Shown in pieces: positions 15,686 through 23,028 of a DNA stretch of 35,132 nucleotides (its first letter is position 1; the number at the start of each line of letters is the position of its first letter). Where the stretch lies: the NCBI GenBank assembly GCA_030841965.1, contig JAUUSJ010000027.1, positions 1 to 35,132 on the forward strand, written 5' to 3'. This DNA comes from Blautia sp. (GTDB taxonomy: Bacteria; Bacillota; Clostridia; Lachnospirales; Lachnospiraceae). The position numbers and the translations under genes were made by a program. The notes below the pieces were generated by a model, which made no database searches, had not been told where the DNA came from, and was given only the letters and a program-made list of their open reading frames with translations.

Positions 15686-15730
15686 AAAAAAAGACGGATG
15701 AAAGCATTGCTCCATCTATCTGTCTTTTTT
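15686..15730 (-). terminator. Terminator of the two-component operon
   Basis: Complementary arms AAAGACGGAT and ATCTGTCTTT, with small irregularities, are flanked by A- and T-runs, just after the kinase stop codon at 15741. The structure can work in both directions. Confidence 0.7.
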
Positions 15731-15740
15731 CTATTTATTT

Positions 15741-16784
15741 TCATTTTGCTGGAAGAAAAACATGAAAACTGCTTCCTTCGTCGGGTGAGCTGATAACGTC
15801 AATACTGCCACCGCATAATGTGACAATACGGTGTACAATAGAAAGTCCGATACCATTTCCTCCCTTGGCTCTCCCAGTCCCGCCCTGATAATACTTTTCA
15901 AAAATATGGGACGCCGTCTCTTGGTCCATGCCTATGCCACTGTCTGATATACAGACGCAGATTGTTTCCCCTTGGCATTTGGCTGTAAGAGAAATCTCAC
16001 CGTTTTCTGGAGTGAACTTTATAGCGTTATTCAAAAGATTAAGCCATACCTGCTCCAACAACTCAGGACTTCCATAATAAGAAATATCCTCCAAATCAAG
16101 CTCCAGATTGATTTGCTTTTTTTCAATTTGTGGTAAGAGAAGAATCGTACATCGTTTGATTTGCTCGCTCAAATCAAAGATTTCTTTATCTGTAATAATC
16201 TGGCAAGCTTCTACTTTTGAGAGCATCAGCGTATTTTGGGAAAGCTCGCTTAGTCGCAATGCTTCGTCCGCAATCACCTGCAAATATTTCATTCGCTCTG
16301 GGTTCTCAATTCCTTCCCCTGTATCCATCAGATACTGAGCAAAGCCTCGGATTGACGTAATCGGTGTCTTAAATTCATGGGAAAAATCGTTCGTAAACTG
16401 CTCCATTTCTACTTTTGTCGCCTTTAGTTCTTTTACCATAAGATTAAAATTCTCATAGATAGTACGGTACTCTTCCGCTCCCTCTGTCTTAAGATGAACA
16501 TCGAGATTCCCATTGGCAACTTCCAAAATCCCGTTAAGCAGAACATCCAACTTTTTCCTAAGAGAGTGAAGTGTGATAGCGGTAGTCAATCCCGTGGCAA
16601 TCGCCATAGGAGGAATGACTGCCAGCATTAATAAAGCATTATCTTCATCCATTCCAAGCCCATATCTACCGACGAATCCAAAAGACATGACTGCCCCAAT
16701 TACGACAATGGTATCTACCAAAAGCAACCATCGGAATTGAATCAATTGAAATCTTGATTGGTTTTTCTTTTTTCTTTTTTTCAT
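15741..16784 (-). CDS. Sensor histidine kinase (OmpR-type partner)
   Basis: Membrane kinase of 347 aa. Two membrane segments (about residues 18-40 and 50-72) enclose a very short extracytoplasmic loop of about 10 residues, which suggests sensing within the membrane. HAMP follows (about 72-122), then HisKA with phospho-acceptor H136 in FSHEFKTPITS, the N-box NNAIKFTPENG, and G-boxes SDSGIGMD and GGNGIGLSIVH. Start ATG 16784 overlaps the regulator's stop by 4 nt (ATGA). Short-loop kinases of this kind often respond to antimicrobial peptides or envelope stress. Because the exporter next door shares a promoter motif with this operon, a detoxification or envelope-stress circuit is plausible but not shown. 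Confidence 0.93.
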   Translation of the reverse strand: MKKRKKKNQSRFQLIQFRWLLLVDTIVVIGAVMSFGFVGRYGLGMDEDNALLMLAVIPPMAIATGLTTAITLHSLRKKLDVLLNGILEVANGNLDVHLKTEGAEEYRTIYENFNLMVKELKATKVEMEQFTNDFSHEFKTPITSIRGFAQYLMDTGEGIENPERMKYLQVIADEALRLSELSQNTLMLSKVEACQIITDKEIFDLSEQIKRCTILLLPQIEKKQINLELDLEDISYYGSPELLEQVWLNLLNNAIKFTPENGEISLTAKCQGETICVCISDSGIGMDQETASHIFEKYYQGGTGRAKGGNGIGLSIVHRIVTLCGGSIDVISSPDEGSSFHVFLPAK

Positions 16785-17467
16785 TTCAAAGTACCGTCCT
16801 CATGAATCATTGCTTTATAACCGAGCCCACGTATAGATATTAATTCAAATTCTGAACAATGGGAAAATTTATTCCGCAGCTTGCTAATATAAGTTTTAAT
16901 CGTGTCATACTCCGTTTCAGAATCATATCCCCATATCTCATCCATCAATTGTTGTTTCGTAAAGACGACTCCTGGATAAGATAATAGTTTATATAAAAGT
17001 TCAAATTCTTTATTTGTGAGTTTGATTATTTCACCGTCATAGGAAGCAGAATAAGAATTCTGTTCCATAAGAAAACGCCCAATCTCTATCTTCTTCTTAT
17101 TTGCGATTTGCGCACGGCGCAAGATTGCCTCAATACGCCAGACTAGTTCATCATAGTCAATAGGTTTCGTCATATAATCATCTATTCCAGACGCAAACCC
17201 TTTCTTTTTATGCGCAAAACTGCTCATAGCTGTCAACATGATAATAGGACGTAAATCCCCACAGTCACGCAGAGTCTGAACTAGCTCATATCCATTCATT
17301 TTTGGCATTTGGATATCAACGATTAAAAGGTCAATATGTTCATGATCCAAAACTTCAAGCGCTTCTTCTCCATTCGCCGCCTCATAAATCGCATAAAGCG
17401 AGCCAAGCTTCGCCTTTGTTAAAAGCCGAACCATTTCATCGTCCTCTACAACCAGTATGTTAATCAT
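16781..17467 (-). CDS. OmpR/PhoB family response regulator
   Basis: Response regulator of 228 aa. The receiver domain has acidic residues E8-D10, phospho-acceptor D51 in LIVDIQMPKMNG, and Lys in MTKPIDYDEL. A C-terminal winged helix of OmpR type follows (KLTNKEFELLYKLLSYPG, ending in SIRGLGYKA). The start was set at ATG 17467 (MINILVVEDDE) with AAAGGAGG upstream. A longer frame from 17545 would translate through the promoter motif at 17490-17521 and adds 26 residues unlike the family. It is the first gene of the two-gene system. Autoregulation and control of the MMPL gene are inferred from the shared motif. Confidence 0.94.
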   Translation of the reverse strand: MINILVVEDDEMVRLLTKAKLGSLYAIYEAANGEEALEVLDHEHIDLLIVDIQMPKMNGYELVQTLRDCGDLRPIIMLTAMSSFAHKKKGFASGIDDYMTKPIDYDELVWRIEAILRRAQIANKKKIEIGRFLMEQNSYSASYDGEIIKLTNKEFELLYKLLSYPGVVFTKQQLMDEIWGYDSETEYDTIKTYISKLRNKFSHCSEFELISIRGLGYKAMIHEDGTLK

Positions 17468-17489
17468 CTCACCACCTCCTTTTTCCCTT

Positions 17490-17521
17490 AATTTACTCCT
17501 AAAAAGTTGAACGAAAGTAAA
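17490..17521 (-). promoter_or_regulatory. Promoter of the two-component operon with the shared 16-bp motif
   Basis: TTTACTTTCGTTCAAC (minus strand, 17506-17521) is followed after exactly 10 nt by TAAATT (17490-17495), 22 nt before the regulator's start codon. The motif differs at two adjacent bases from that before the MMPL gene and has identical spacing to the -10 box. Binding by the regulator is inferred. Confidence 0.68.
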
Positions 17522-17562
17522 TTTCAAAACATACTTTAATGCCATGCTATTTCCTAGTATTC

Positions 17563-18324
17563 CTATTTCTCTATTCCATAACAGTTATACAATATATTTA
17601 AAATCGTATTTTTATCTACTCCTCGAATACCTATAGACTTTAAATTTAACGGCTCCTTATCCATCTCAGCCAAAAATAACCGCATATCATCTAATACCTC
17701 TTTTTCGAGATTTTGTCTTGAATTTTCAGTAATTAATTGTGAAAGCCTGAACACATCATTCTTATGTTTTTTGACGTTCTTACTATCAATAGATTCACCA
17801 TTTGCCTTTCTTTCTCTCAAATCAAGCCAAGCTTTTGCCTTAAACGGAATCAAACAAACTGCACTTAATATGGGTATATCATCCACAATAACTTGTCCAT
17901 TTTTTAGCAAATTATAATAAGCCTCGTTAAGAAGTATAGCAGAAAGACTGGATACTTCGTCATCTATCGGAAGTGGTGTTAATATTGCTTTTTCATCCAA
18001 TGTTATAAACTCAGGATTTCTTGCAAATATCTCTATCATATACGGATACTCTTTATTTTTCGGCGACGTAAAACGGTAAAACTGTGCATCTCCTGTACTC
18101 TTATTTTTAAAATCGTATTCTGCTTCTTTGATGAAATCCCAAAATCGTTTTCCAAACTCTACCGTCATAGACTCCACTATAAGAACAATATCAATGTCTT
18201 TTGTGGCACGAAACACTAATTCTTCTTGTTCCATCAATAAATCACAAGCGGTTCCACCAATTACTACATATTGGTTATCAAACTCCTTGAACCAATCTTT
18301 AAATTTTTTTAACCCTGTAACCAT
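17563..18324 (-). CDS. AbiEii-like nucleotidyltransferase (candidate toxin)
   Basis: Nucleotidyltransferase-fold protein of 253 aa. The family core is seen as VIGGTACDLL (G23-G24) followed by RATKDIDIVL with the metal-binding pair D43 and D45. This matches AbiEii/AbiGii-type proteins, which act as toxins in type IV abortive-infection systems, and also uncharacterised nucleotidyltransferases. Its ATG follows the stop codon of the upstream gene with no gap (TAGATG), so translation is coupled. The neighbour is a winged-helix protein that could be the antitoxin. It lacks a later Lys/Asp motif I could assign with confidence, so toxin activity is inference. Confidence 0.78.
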   Translation of the reverse strand: MVTGLKKFKDWFKEFDNQYVVIGGTACDLLMEQEELVFRATKDIDIVLIVESMTVEFGKRFWDFIKEAEYDFKNKSTGDAQFYRFTSPKNKEYPYMIEIFARNPEFITLDEKAILTPLPIDDEVSSLSAILLNEAYYNLLKNGQVIVDDIPILSAVCLIPFKAKAWLDLRERKANGESIDSKNVKKHKNDVFRLSQLITENSRQNLEKEVLDDMRLFLAEMDKEPLNLKSIGIRGVDKNTILNILYNCYGIEK

Positions 18325-19263
18325 CTATATCCCCCATACATTCTCTAATAATTCTTCTACAGCTTCTTCAATTCTCTCATCTTCATTTTCCAAAAACGAC
18401 AATGCAACTGATAATTCATCTGCCATATTGTCACTTGAAAATTGTTTCGGGTCATACGCCCAAATCTCAATACAAACTTGAACATCAGGATTTACTAATT
18501 CATTTATAAGTAATTTTTTGTCAAATATTTTAGAATAAACAGCATACCTTTCCACTCTGCTCGGATTCAACATAGTTTTCTGAGCCAGAGCAGTTTCTCC
18601 TGCGATAACCATATTTTCGTCAAGCTTAGTTTTCTCTATATATCCTACTGTTTGCACGGGAGTAGATAAATGACATTTTATTTTTTCAAACAGCTCTCTT
18701 TTTTTATACTTAGACTCTATAACTTTATTAACACCATCTTTTGTAATCTGAAATAAATCTACAGATTCAAGCTGTTTTACTGCTCTGCTCAAAGTCATCG
18801 CCGTATACGGCAACTTCTCCGTAGCCTCACTCATATAAAGTTTTTGTTTTGGACTATACAAATACAGCAGCACTAATTGCTGTGTAGAAAACATAAATTT
18901 TTCTATTTCTTTTGTTTCCTTCTCTTCTTCCACCAAAAATGCTCCTATAAATGGAAGATAGGCTTGCTTAGGTGTAATAAAAGAAACTTTATTCTCTATC
19001 ATATTTTTCTTTCTATAAGGTGAAATAGATTTAAGCTTCAACACAACTGGAACATTATCAATTTCTTGTATCTTTTTTATCTGTTTTTTCAATGCAGGAA
19101 GTGTAACAAGCTCTGCTTTCGGAGCTAATACTATACATCTGCAATCATCTATCATTGCTGTTTGAATTTTATAACTGCCTGTAATATATAACGGTAAAGT
19201 ATTCTGTTTATCCCACTCCTTGTATTGCACCGTTATCCCAAATATATTTTCAAACCACTCCAT
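18325..19263 (-). CDS. Winged-helix protein, candidate AbiEi-like antitoxin/repressor
   Basis: Protein of 312 aa. An N-terminal domain of about 115 aa of unknown type is followed by a winged helix-turn-helix (about residues 124-180; STQQLVLLYLYSPKQK, then TAMTLSRAVKQLESVDLF) and a C-terminal domain of about 130 aa containing GYIEKTKLDENMVIAGETAL. Canonical AbiEi antitoxins carry the winged helix at the N-terminus, so this is a different architecture. It is the first gene of a two-gene operon with the nucleotidyltransferase. The promoter contains a perfect palindrome between -35 and -10, which is what an autorepressing antitoxin would need. The role is inferred from context. Confidence 0.7.
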   Translation of the reverse strand: MEWFENIFGITVQYKEWDKQNTLPLYITGSYKIQTAMIDDCRCIVLAPKAELVTLPALKKQIKKIQEIDNVPVVLKLKSISPYRKKNMIENKVSFITPKQAYLPFIGAFLVEEEKETKEIEKFMFSTQQLVLLYLYSPKQKLYMSEATEKLPYTAMTLSRAVKQLESVDLFQITKDGVNKVIESKYKKRELFEKIKCHLSTPVQTVGYIEKTKLDENMVIAGETALAQKTMLNPSRVERYAVYSKIFDKKLLINELVNPDVQVCIEIWAYDPKQFSSDNMADELSVALSFLENEDERIEEAVEELLENVWGI

Positions 19264-19293
19264 ACCAATTCCCTTTTCACTTATTTTTATTAG

Positions 19294-19322
19294 ATTATAA
19301 CTTTTAAAAAGTTATAAGTCAA
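19294..19322 (-). promoter_or_regulatory. Promoter with 23-bp palindromic operator
   Basis: TTGACT (minus strand, 19317-19322), a 17-nt spacer and TATAAT (19294-19299). A perfect palindrome spans 19295-19317, with arms TTATAACTTTT and AAAAGTTATAA around a single central base. It fills the spacer and overlaps both boxes, so a bound protein would exclude RNA polymerase. The nearest candidate binder is the winged-helix protein encoded directly downstream. Confidence 0.85.
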
Positions 19323-19358
19323 TATTTATAAGTTAAATACAATATTTTCCAGTATACA

Positions 19359-19554
19359 GCGAAGAGAGTCCAGAGATATGTCCTCGAAAAACGATAGAGA
19401 GTGGAGCGGTTTTTCGATATACTTAGCTTTGTCGCTGGAGCACTGTCTGAGCGCCAAAGGCGCGAGTTTGCGGGAAGCGACAAAAATCAGCGTATGTCGA
19501 AAAACCGTGGGAACGAACGTGTTTTTCGAGGACATATCTCTGGACTCTCTTTGC
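19359..19554 (+). repeat. R2 fold-back element, full copy A (196 bp)
   Basis: Outer arms 19359-19392 and 19521-19554 pair over 34 positions (one G-U). Inside, 19407-19422 pairs with 19492-19507 (16 bp, one G-U), 19428-19436 with 19476-19484, and GCGCC-AAA-GGCGC forms a hairpin at 19451-19463. The unpaired segments GATAGAGAGTGGAG, GGAGCACTGTCTGA and GTGGGAACGAACGTG are the same in copy B. After the right arm, the terminal motif CTCTTTGCGTC (19547-19557) recurs as CTCTTAGCGTA at 19569-19579, a 22-bp step. The copy ends 31 nt from the stop of the antiporter gene. No open frame of its own is credible. Confidence 0.9.
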
Positions 19555-19585
19555 GTCTATCTCCCACTCTCTTAGCGTATGACCT

Positions 19586-20896
19586 TTATTCCTTCTTCTC
19601 TGGAACCAAAAAAATAAACCCAAGCGAACTAATGAACAAAAATCCTGGATAAAATAACTTAGGAATTACATCAAACGCCGACAATTCACATCCCAGCTCG
19701 CTCGCCGCAGATAGCACCACCAACATCTGCGCTCCATATGGAATCACGCCCTGAAAGATACAGGAAAATGTATCTAGTATCGATGCCGCTTTCCTTCTCG
19801 TAATACCATACTCCTTCGCCATCTCCGCTGCAATCGGATTCGCCATAACAATGGCAACTGTATTATTCGCTGTGGCGATATCCATAATTCCAACTAAAAG
19901 TCCCATACCAAGCTGTCCACCTTTTTTGCCCTTGAATGTTTTGCGAATAACAAAAAGCAACGCCTCAAAGCCACCGTACTCCCGAATCAAGGCGCACATC
20001 GCAGATACCAAAATTGCCACCATACTAGTCTCAAACATGCCAGATGCGCCAGAACCCATATTACTGATTAATTCTACAGGAGTAATCTGACCCATTGCGA
20101 GCATAATAACGATTCCAGATATGATGCCAACTAAGAGCACTACAAATACATTAATTCCAATAATTCCTCCGATTAAGACGAAAACATATGGAATAATCTG
20201 AATCAAATTATAGTCTTTGGATACTGCTCCGCTTAAATCTGTACGAAGCGATAATGCCAAAATTAAGATTACCGTCACTATCGCCGCTGGCAGAGTAATT
20301 TTAAAATTCTCACGAAATTTATCCTTCATCGCACATCCCTGACCATTACACGCTGCAATTGTCGTATCTGAGATAAACGATAAATTATCTCCAAACATGG
20401 CGCCGCCCATGACAGAACCCACGCATAGAGGCAAATCAAATCCAGACGCCTTGGCAACCGACACCGCAATCGGCGTAATCAACGTAATCGTTCCCACTGA
20501 AGTTCCCATGGCAGTAGATACAAAACAAGACACTACAAACAATACTGCAACTGCAAATCTTGCTGGAATTAAAGATAGCATAAAATACGCCACACTCTCC
20601 GCACTACTTCTCCCAACTACACCGACAAATGCCCCCGCAGTCAAGAAAATCAAAATCATCGTAATAATATTTTTATCTGCCAAGCCCTTTGCCATAACCT
20701 CCAATTTATCGTCAAATTTCAATTCCCTATTTTGAAGACATGCCACCAAAATCGCCACCATAAATGCTATGACAATCGGAACATTATAAAATCCCATCGG
20801 GATTTTCATGATATACTCAAACAAAATTCCTGTTCCCAGATACAAAACTAAAAACACTAAAATCGGCAATAATGCCTTTGGATTCTTCTTTTTCAT
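19586..20896 (-). CDS. NhaC family Na+/H+ antiporter
   Basis: Integral membrane antiporter of 436 aa with about 11-12 membrane helices. NhaC-type signatures are STAMGTSVGTITLITPIA and GGAMFGDNLSFISDTTIAA, followed later by DIATANNTVAIVMANPIA and SILDTFSCIFQGVIPYGAQ. It likely exchanges Na+ for H+, although some family members exchange organic acids or amino acids (e.g. malate/lactate). Ribosome binding site GGAGAGGAAAGG upstream of ATG 20896. It follows the DUF1963 gene by 19 nt, so the two are probably co-transcribed. Its 3' end is followed directly by R2 copy A. Confidence 0.9.
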   Translation of the reverse strand: MKKKNPKALLPILVFLVLYLGTGILFEYIMKIPMGFYNVPIVIAFMVAILVACLQNRELKFDDKLEVMAKGLADKNIITMILIFLTAGAFVGVVGRSSAESVAYFMLSLIPARFAVAVLFVVSCFVSTAMGTSVGTITLITPIAVSVAKASGFDLPLCVGSVMGGAMFGDNLSFISDTTIAACNGQGCAMKDKFRENFKITLPAAIVTVILILALSLRTDLSGAVSKDYNLIQIIPYVFVLIGGIIGINVFVVLLVGIISGIVIMLAMGQITPVELISNMGSGASGMFETSMVAILVSAMCALIREYGGFEALLFVIRKTFKGKKGGQLGMGLLVGIMDIATANNTVAIVMANPIAAEMAKEYGITRRKAASILDTFSCIFQGVIPYGAQMLVVLSAASELGCELSAFDVIPKLFYPGFLFISSLGFIFLVPEKKE

Positions 20897-20915
20897 AATC
20901 GTTTCCTTTCCTCTC

Positions 20916-21827
20916 CTAACTACATTGTAAAATTAACCAAACATTGTCAAAATTTTTCTCTTGCAATTCTTGCTTCCGAATCCAAAAATAAATATGTCCA
21001 CAATCTCCAAACATCATCGTGTAATCATCACTCTCAATCGTTCCCATCTGAAAAAGCAACATCCACTCCTTACTTTTTTCCAAAATATCTACTTCTTCAG
21101 CCTCTGAAATTCTCTCATAATCTTCTGGAGTACCCAGCTGATAACCTCTCGTTACAGATTCACATTCCTCTTCCATTGGACCTTGAATAACATCTGGATA
21201 ACCTAGAAGTTTTGTTCTATCCCCCCAGTCATCCTCCTCATAGCCAATCTCAGCTCGGCATTCATTATAATCCTCCCAATCCCAATCATCCTTCTCCACA
21301 CAAAATTGTATTTGATTTTCTTTTCCTTCCAAATCCCAGTATTCTGGCAAACTAACCATTGTTTCCATTCTTACCCTAAATTCTGGGATTCTGCACTCCT
21401 CCTCCATATCATTTGGTAAATTAGTTGGTACTAACTCTGTCTCATCTGGAAAATAATATACCTTTGCACACCCTTGATCAGCTGGGTCAAATCCCCCTTC
21501 CTGCGCCATCAATTCATAGAAAAAACTTAATACTCCAGAATCTGGTAAAAGGTTTTCCAAGTCATAAGTAGAAGCCTCTTTTAGATTAATCTGTGCTAAA
21601 AACGATAATGGTCTAGTTTTCTTCACTGCATCATACGCCATTCCTTCATAATAAGGCCACTCAAAATCCAACGGCAAATCTGGTTTTCCACCTATCTTAC
21701 TTCGACCTATCGGCAATGACTCATCTACTATTTTCTCATAGGAGATGCGAATCTCCTCCTTCTTCATCTTCTGAAACGCACTAAGAAGTGCATCCCAAGC
21801 TTCTCTTTTTTCGTCTTTCACAGACAT
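20916..21827 (-). CDS. YwqG-like DUF1963 protein
   Basis: Cytoplasmic acidic protein of 303 aa of the DUF1963 (YwqG) family. The family's typical N-terminal block is visible as SKIGGKPDLPLDFEWPYYEG, then PLSFLAQINL, then SGVLSFFYEL. Near the C-terminus are LLGYPDVIQGPM and FGDCGHIYFWI. Function of the family is unknown. Ribosome binding site AGAGGG before ATG 21827. Two tandem copies of a 15-16 bp unit, ATGAATAGAAAAGA plus one or two bases, lie just upstream of the start and overlap the ribosome binding site region. Confidence 0.9.
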   Translation of the reverse strand: MSVKDEKREAWDALLSAFQKMKKEEIRISYEKIVDESLPIGRSKIGGKPDLPLDFEWPYYEGMAYDAVKKTRPLSFLAQINLKEASTYDLENLLPDSGVLSFFYELMAQEGGFDPADQGCAKVYYFPDETELVPTNLPNDMEEECRIPEFRVRMETMVSLPEYWDLEGKENQIQFCVEKDDWDWEDYNECRAEIGYEEDDWGDRTKLLGYPDVIQGPMEEECESVTRGYQLGTPEDYERISEAEEVDILEKSKEWMLLFQMGTIESDDYTMMFGDCGHIYFWIRKQELQEKNFDNVWLILQCS

Positions 21828-22138
21828 GATTATCCCTCTTTTCTATTCATATTCTTTTCTATTCATATATTAACAATACCTTCTGGCTCTAGTCCAGATT
21901 TTATCATACTCATACAAACCTCGCATTATATTTCTCAAAAACTTTGCTAAATATTCAAAAGGCTTCGCAACTTGTCCTTACAGCAAAGCTACTGGCAGAA
22001 GAAATCAATGCGATGCTTTAACCATAATACCACAAACAATATCAACGATAGTTGTGATGAAAACGGGAAGAGATAAACGCAAATACTTAAGTATAAAAAC
22101 AAGATACAGGCATTACTTGAAAATTTCGCCAATACACA
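21828..22138. other. Non-coding stretch between YwqG gene and R2 copy B
   Basis: Nothing clearly functional was found. One plus-strand frame ending at about 22021 reads QLVLTAKLLAEEINAML before a stop and might be the tail of a lost gene, but it has no start and no recognisable family. No promoter for the downstream minus-strand gene could be assigned with confidence. Confidence 0.4.
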
Positions 22139-22334
22139 GCTGATAGAGGAGAGAGGTATCTCCCCCACAAACGATAGAGAGTGGAGCGATTTTTCGATAT
22201 ACTTAGCTTTGCCGCTGGAGCACTGTCTGAGCGCCAAAGGCGCGAGTTTGCGGGAGGCGGCATATATCAGCGTATGTCGAAAAATCGTGGGAACGAACGT
22301 GTTTGAGGGGGAGATACCTCTCTCCTCTATCAGC
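22139..22334 (+). repeat. R2 fold-back element, full copy B (196 bp)
   Basis: Exactly the same length as copy A. Outer arms 22139-22166 and 22307-22334 pair perfectly over 28 bp, extended inward by CAAAC/GTTTG after one mismatch, although their sequence differs from copy A at many positions. The inner helix 22187-22202 with 22272-22287 has A-T where copy A has G-C, and the next helix has CCGC/GGCGG where copy A has TCGC/GCGA. The core segments GATAGAGAGTGGAG and GGAGCACTGTCTGA are unchanged. It lies 40 nt from the stop of the acetyltransferase gene. Confidence 0.9.
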
Positions 22335-22374
22335 GTCTCCCTCCACCTAATATCTCCCCCATTCTTAAAAGCAA

Positions 22375-22881
22375 TCATTCCTCAACCCATTCACTATGAT
22401 AATAATACTGAATCTGTCTAAGCTCTTTCCCTCCAATATTATCATTCAAATAGTGATTACTCAAAAGAAATCCCTCTTTCTCATAAAATTTTCTTGCTCT
22501 ATCATTTTCCTCAAGTGCCCATAAAAATATATCACGATACCCAAGCCTTTCTAATTCATTTACAACCGCATTTAACAACTTTTCTCCATATCCCTTCCCT
22601 ATATATTCAGGCAAAAAATAAATCGATATAATTTCCCCCCAACCATCAAAAGCGGGAAATCGAGATTCGCAATAACTGGACGTACCGATAAACATATCAT
22701 CCTCAATCAATACAAGAGTATGAACATCCTCTCTATCCAAATAGGGAACCCAATGCCCAGCAGGAATCCCTTCAAGATAATCTTCAGGGATAATATCTTT
22801 ATACGCAAATCTCCAGCTTTTCTCATAAATACGGCTGATTTCAAATCTATCATCACTTTGTCTCATATGCCTAATTTCCAC
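22375..22881 (-). CDS. GNAT family N-acetyltransferase
   Basis: Acetyltransferase of 168 aa. The acetyl-CoA binding motif A is IISIYFLPEYIGKGYGEKLL (the R/QxxGxG/A pattern is represented by YIGKGYG), and motif B is visible as RDIFLWALEENDRARKFYEKEGF. The N-terminus IRHMRQSDDRFEISRIYEKSW is the usual GNAT start and resembles enzymes annotated as acting on small molecules or protein N-termini. GTG start at 22881 with AAGGATG upstream. No operon partner; the lipoprotein gene on the other side is divergent. Substrate unknown. Confidence 0.92.
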   Translation of the reverse strand: MEIRHMRQSDDRFEISRIYEKSWRFAYKDIIPEDYLEGIPAGHWVPYLDREDVHTLVLIEDDMFIGTSSYCESRFPAFDGWGEIISIYFLPEYIGKGYGEKLLNAVVNELERLGYRDIFLWALEENDRARKFYEKEGFLLSNHYLNDNIGGKELRQIQYYYHSEWVEE

Positions 22882-22966
22882 AATATCTCATCCTTTCAAA
22901 CCTAAATTTTATATATTCTACCATATCCATCATTATGCTTCTGTTATATACACATATTTTTCACAG

Positions 22967-22995
22967 TTCAATCCTTAAATTTTAATAATTATAGT
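22967..22995 (+). promoter_or_regulatory. Promoter of the lipoprotein gene
   Basis: TTCAAT (22967-22972), a 17-nt spacer and TATAGT (22990-22995), 33 nt before the start codon at 23029, with AAAGGA as ribosome binding site. Confidence 0.6.
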
Positions 22996-23028
22996 ATATC
23001 ATGATGGAAAAAAGAAAGGAACGCCATT

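Noticed and set aside
19378..19652. Open frames inside R2 copy A on both strands
   Set aside because: Changes between R2 copies preserve base pairing rather than codons, so the element is not protein-coding.
21989..22378. Minus-strand open frame of 129 aa across R2 copy B
   Set aside because: It runs through the fold-back element, and similar frames appear in copy A only because the sequence is repeated. No protein-like conservation beyond the nucleotide repeat was seen.
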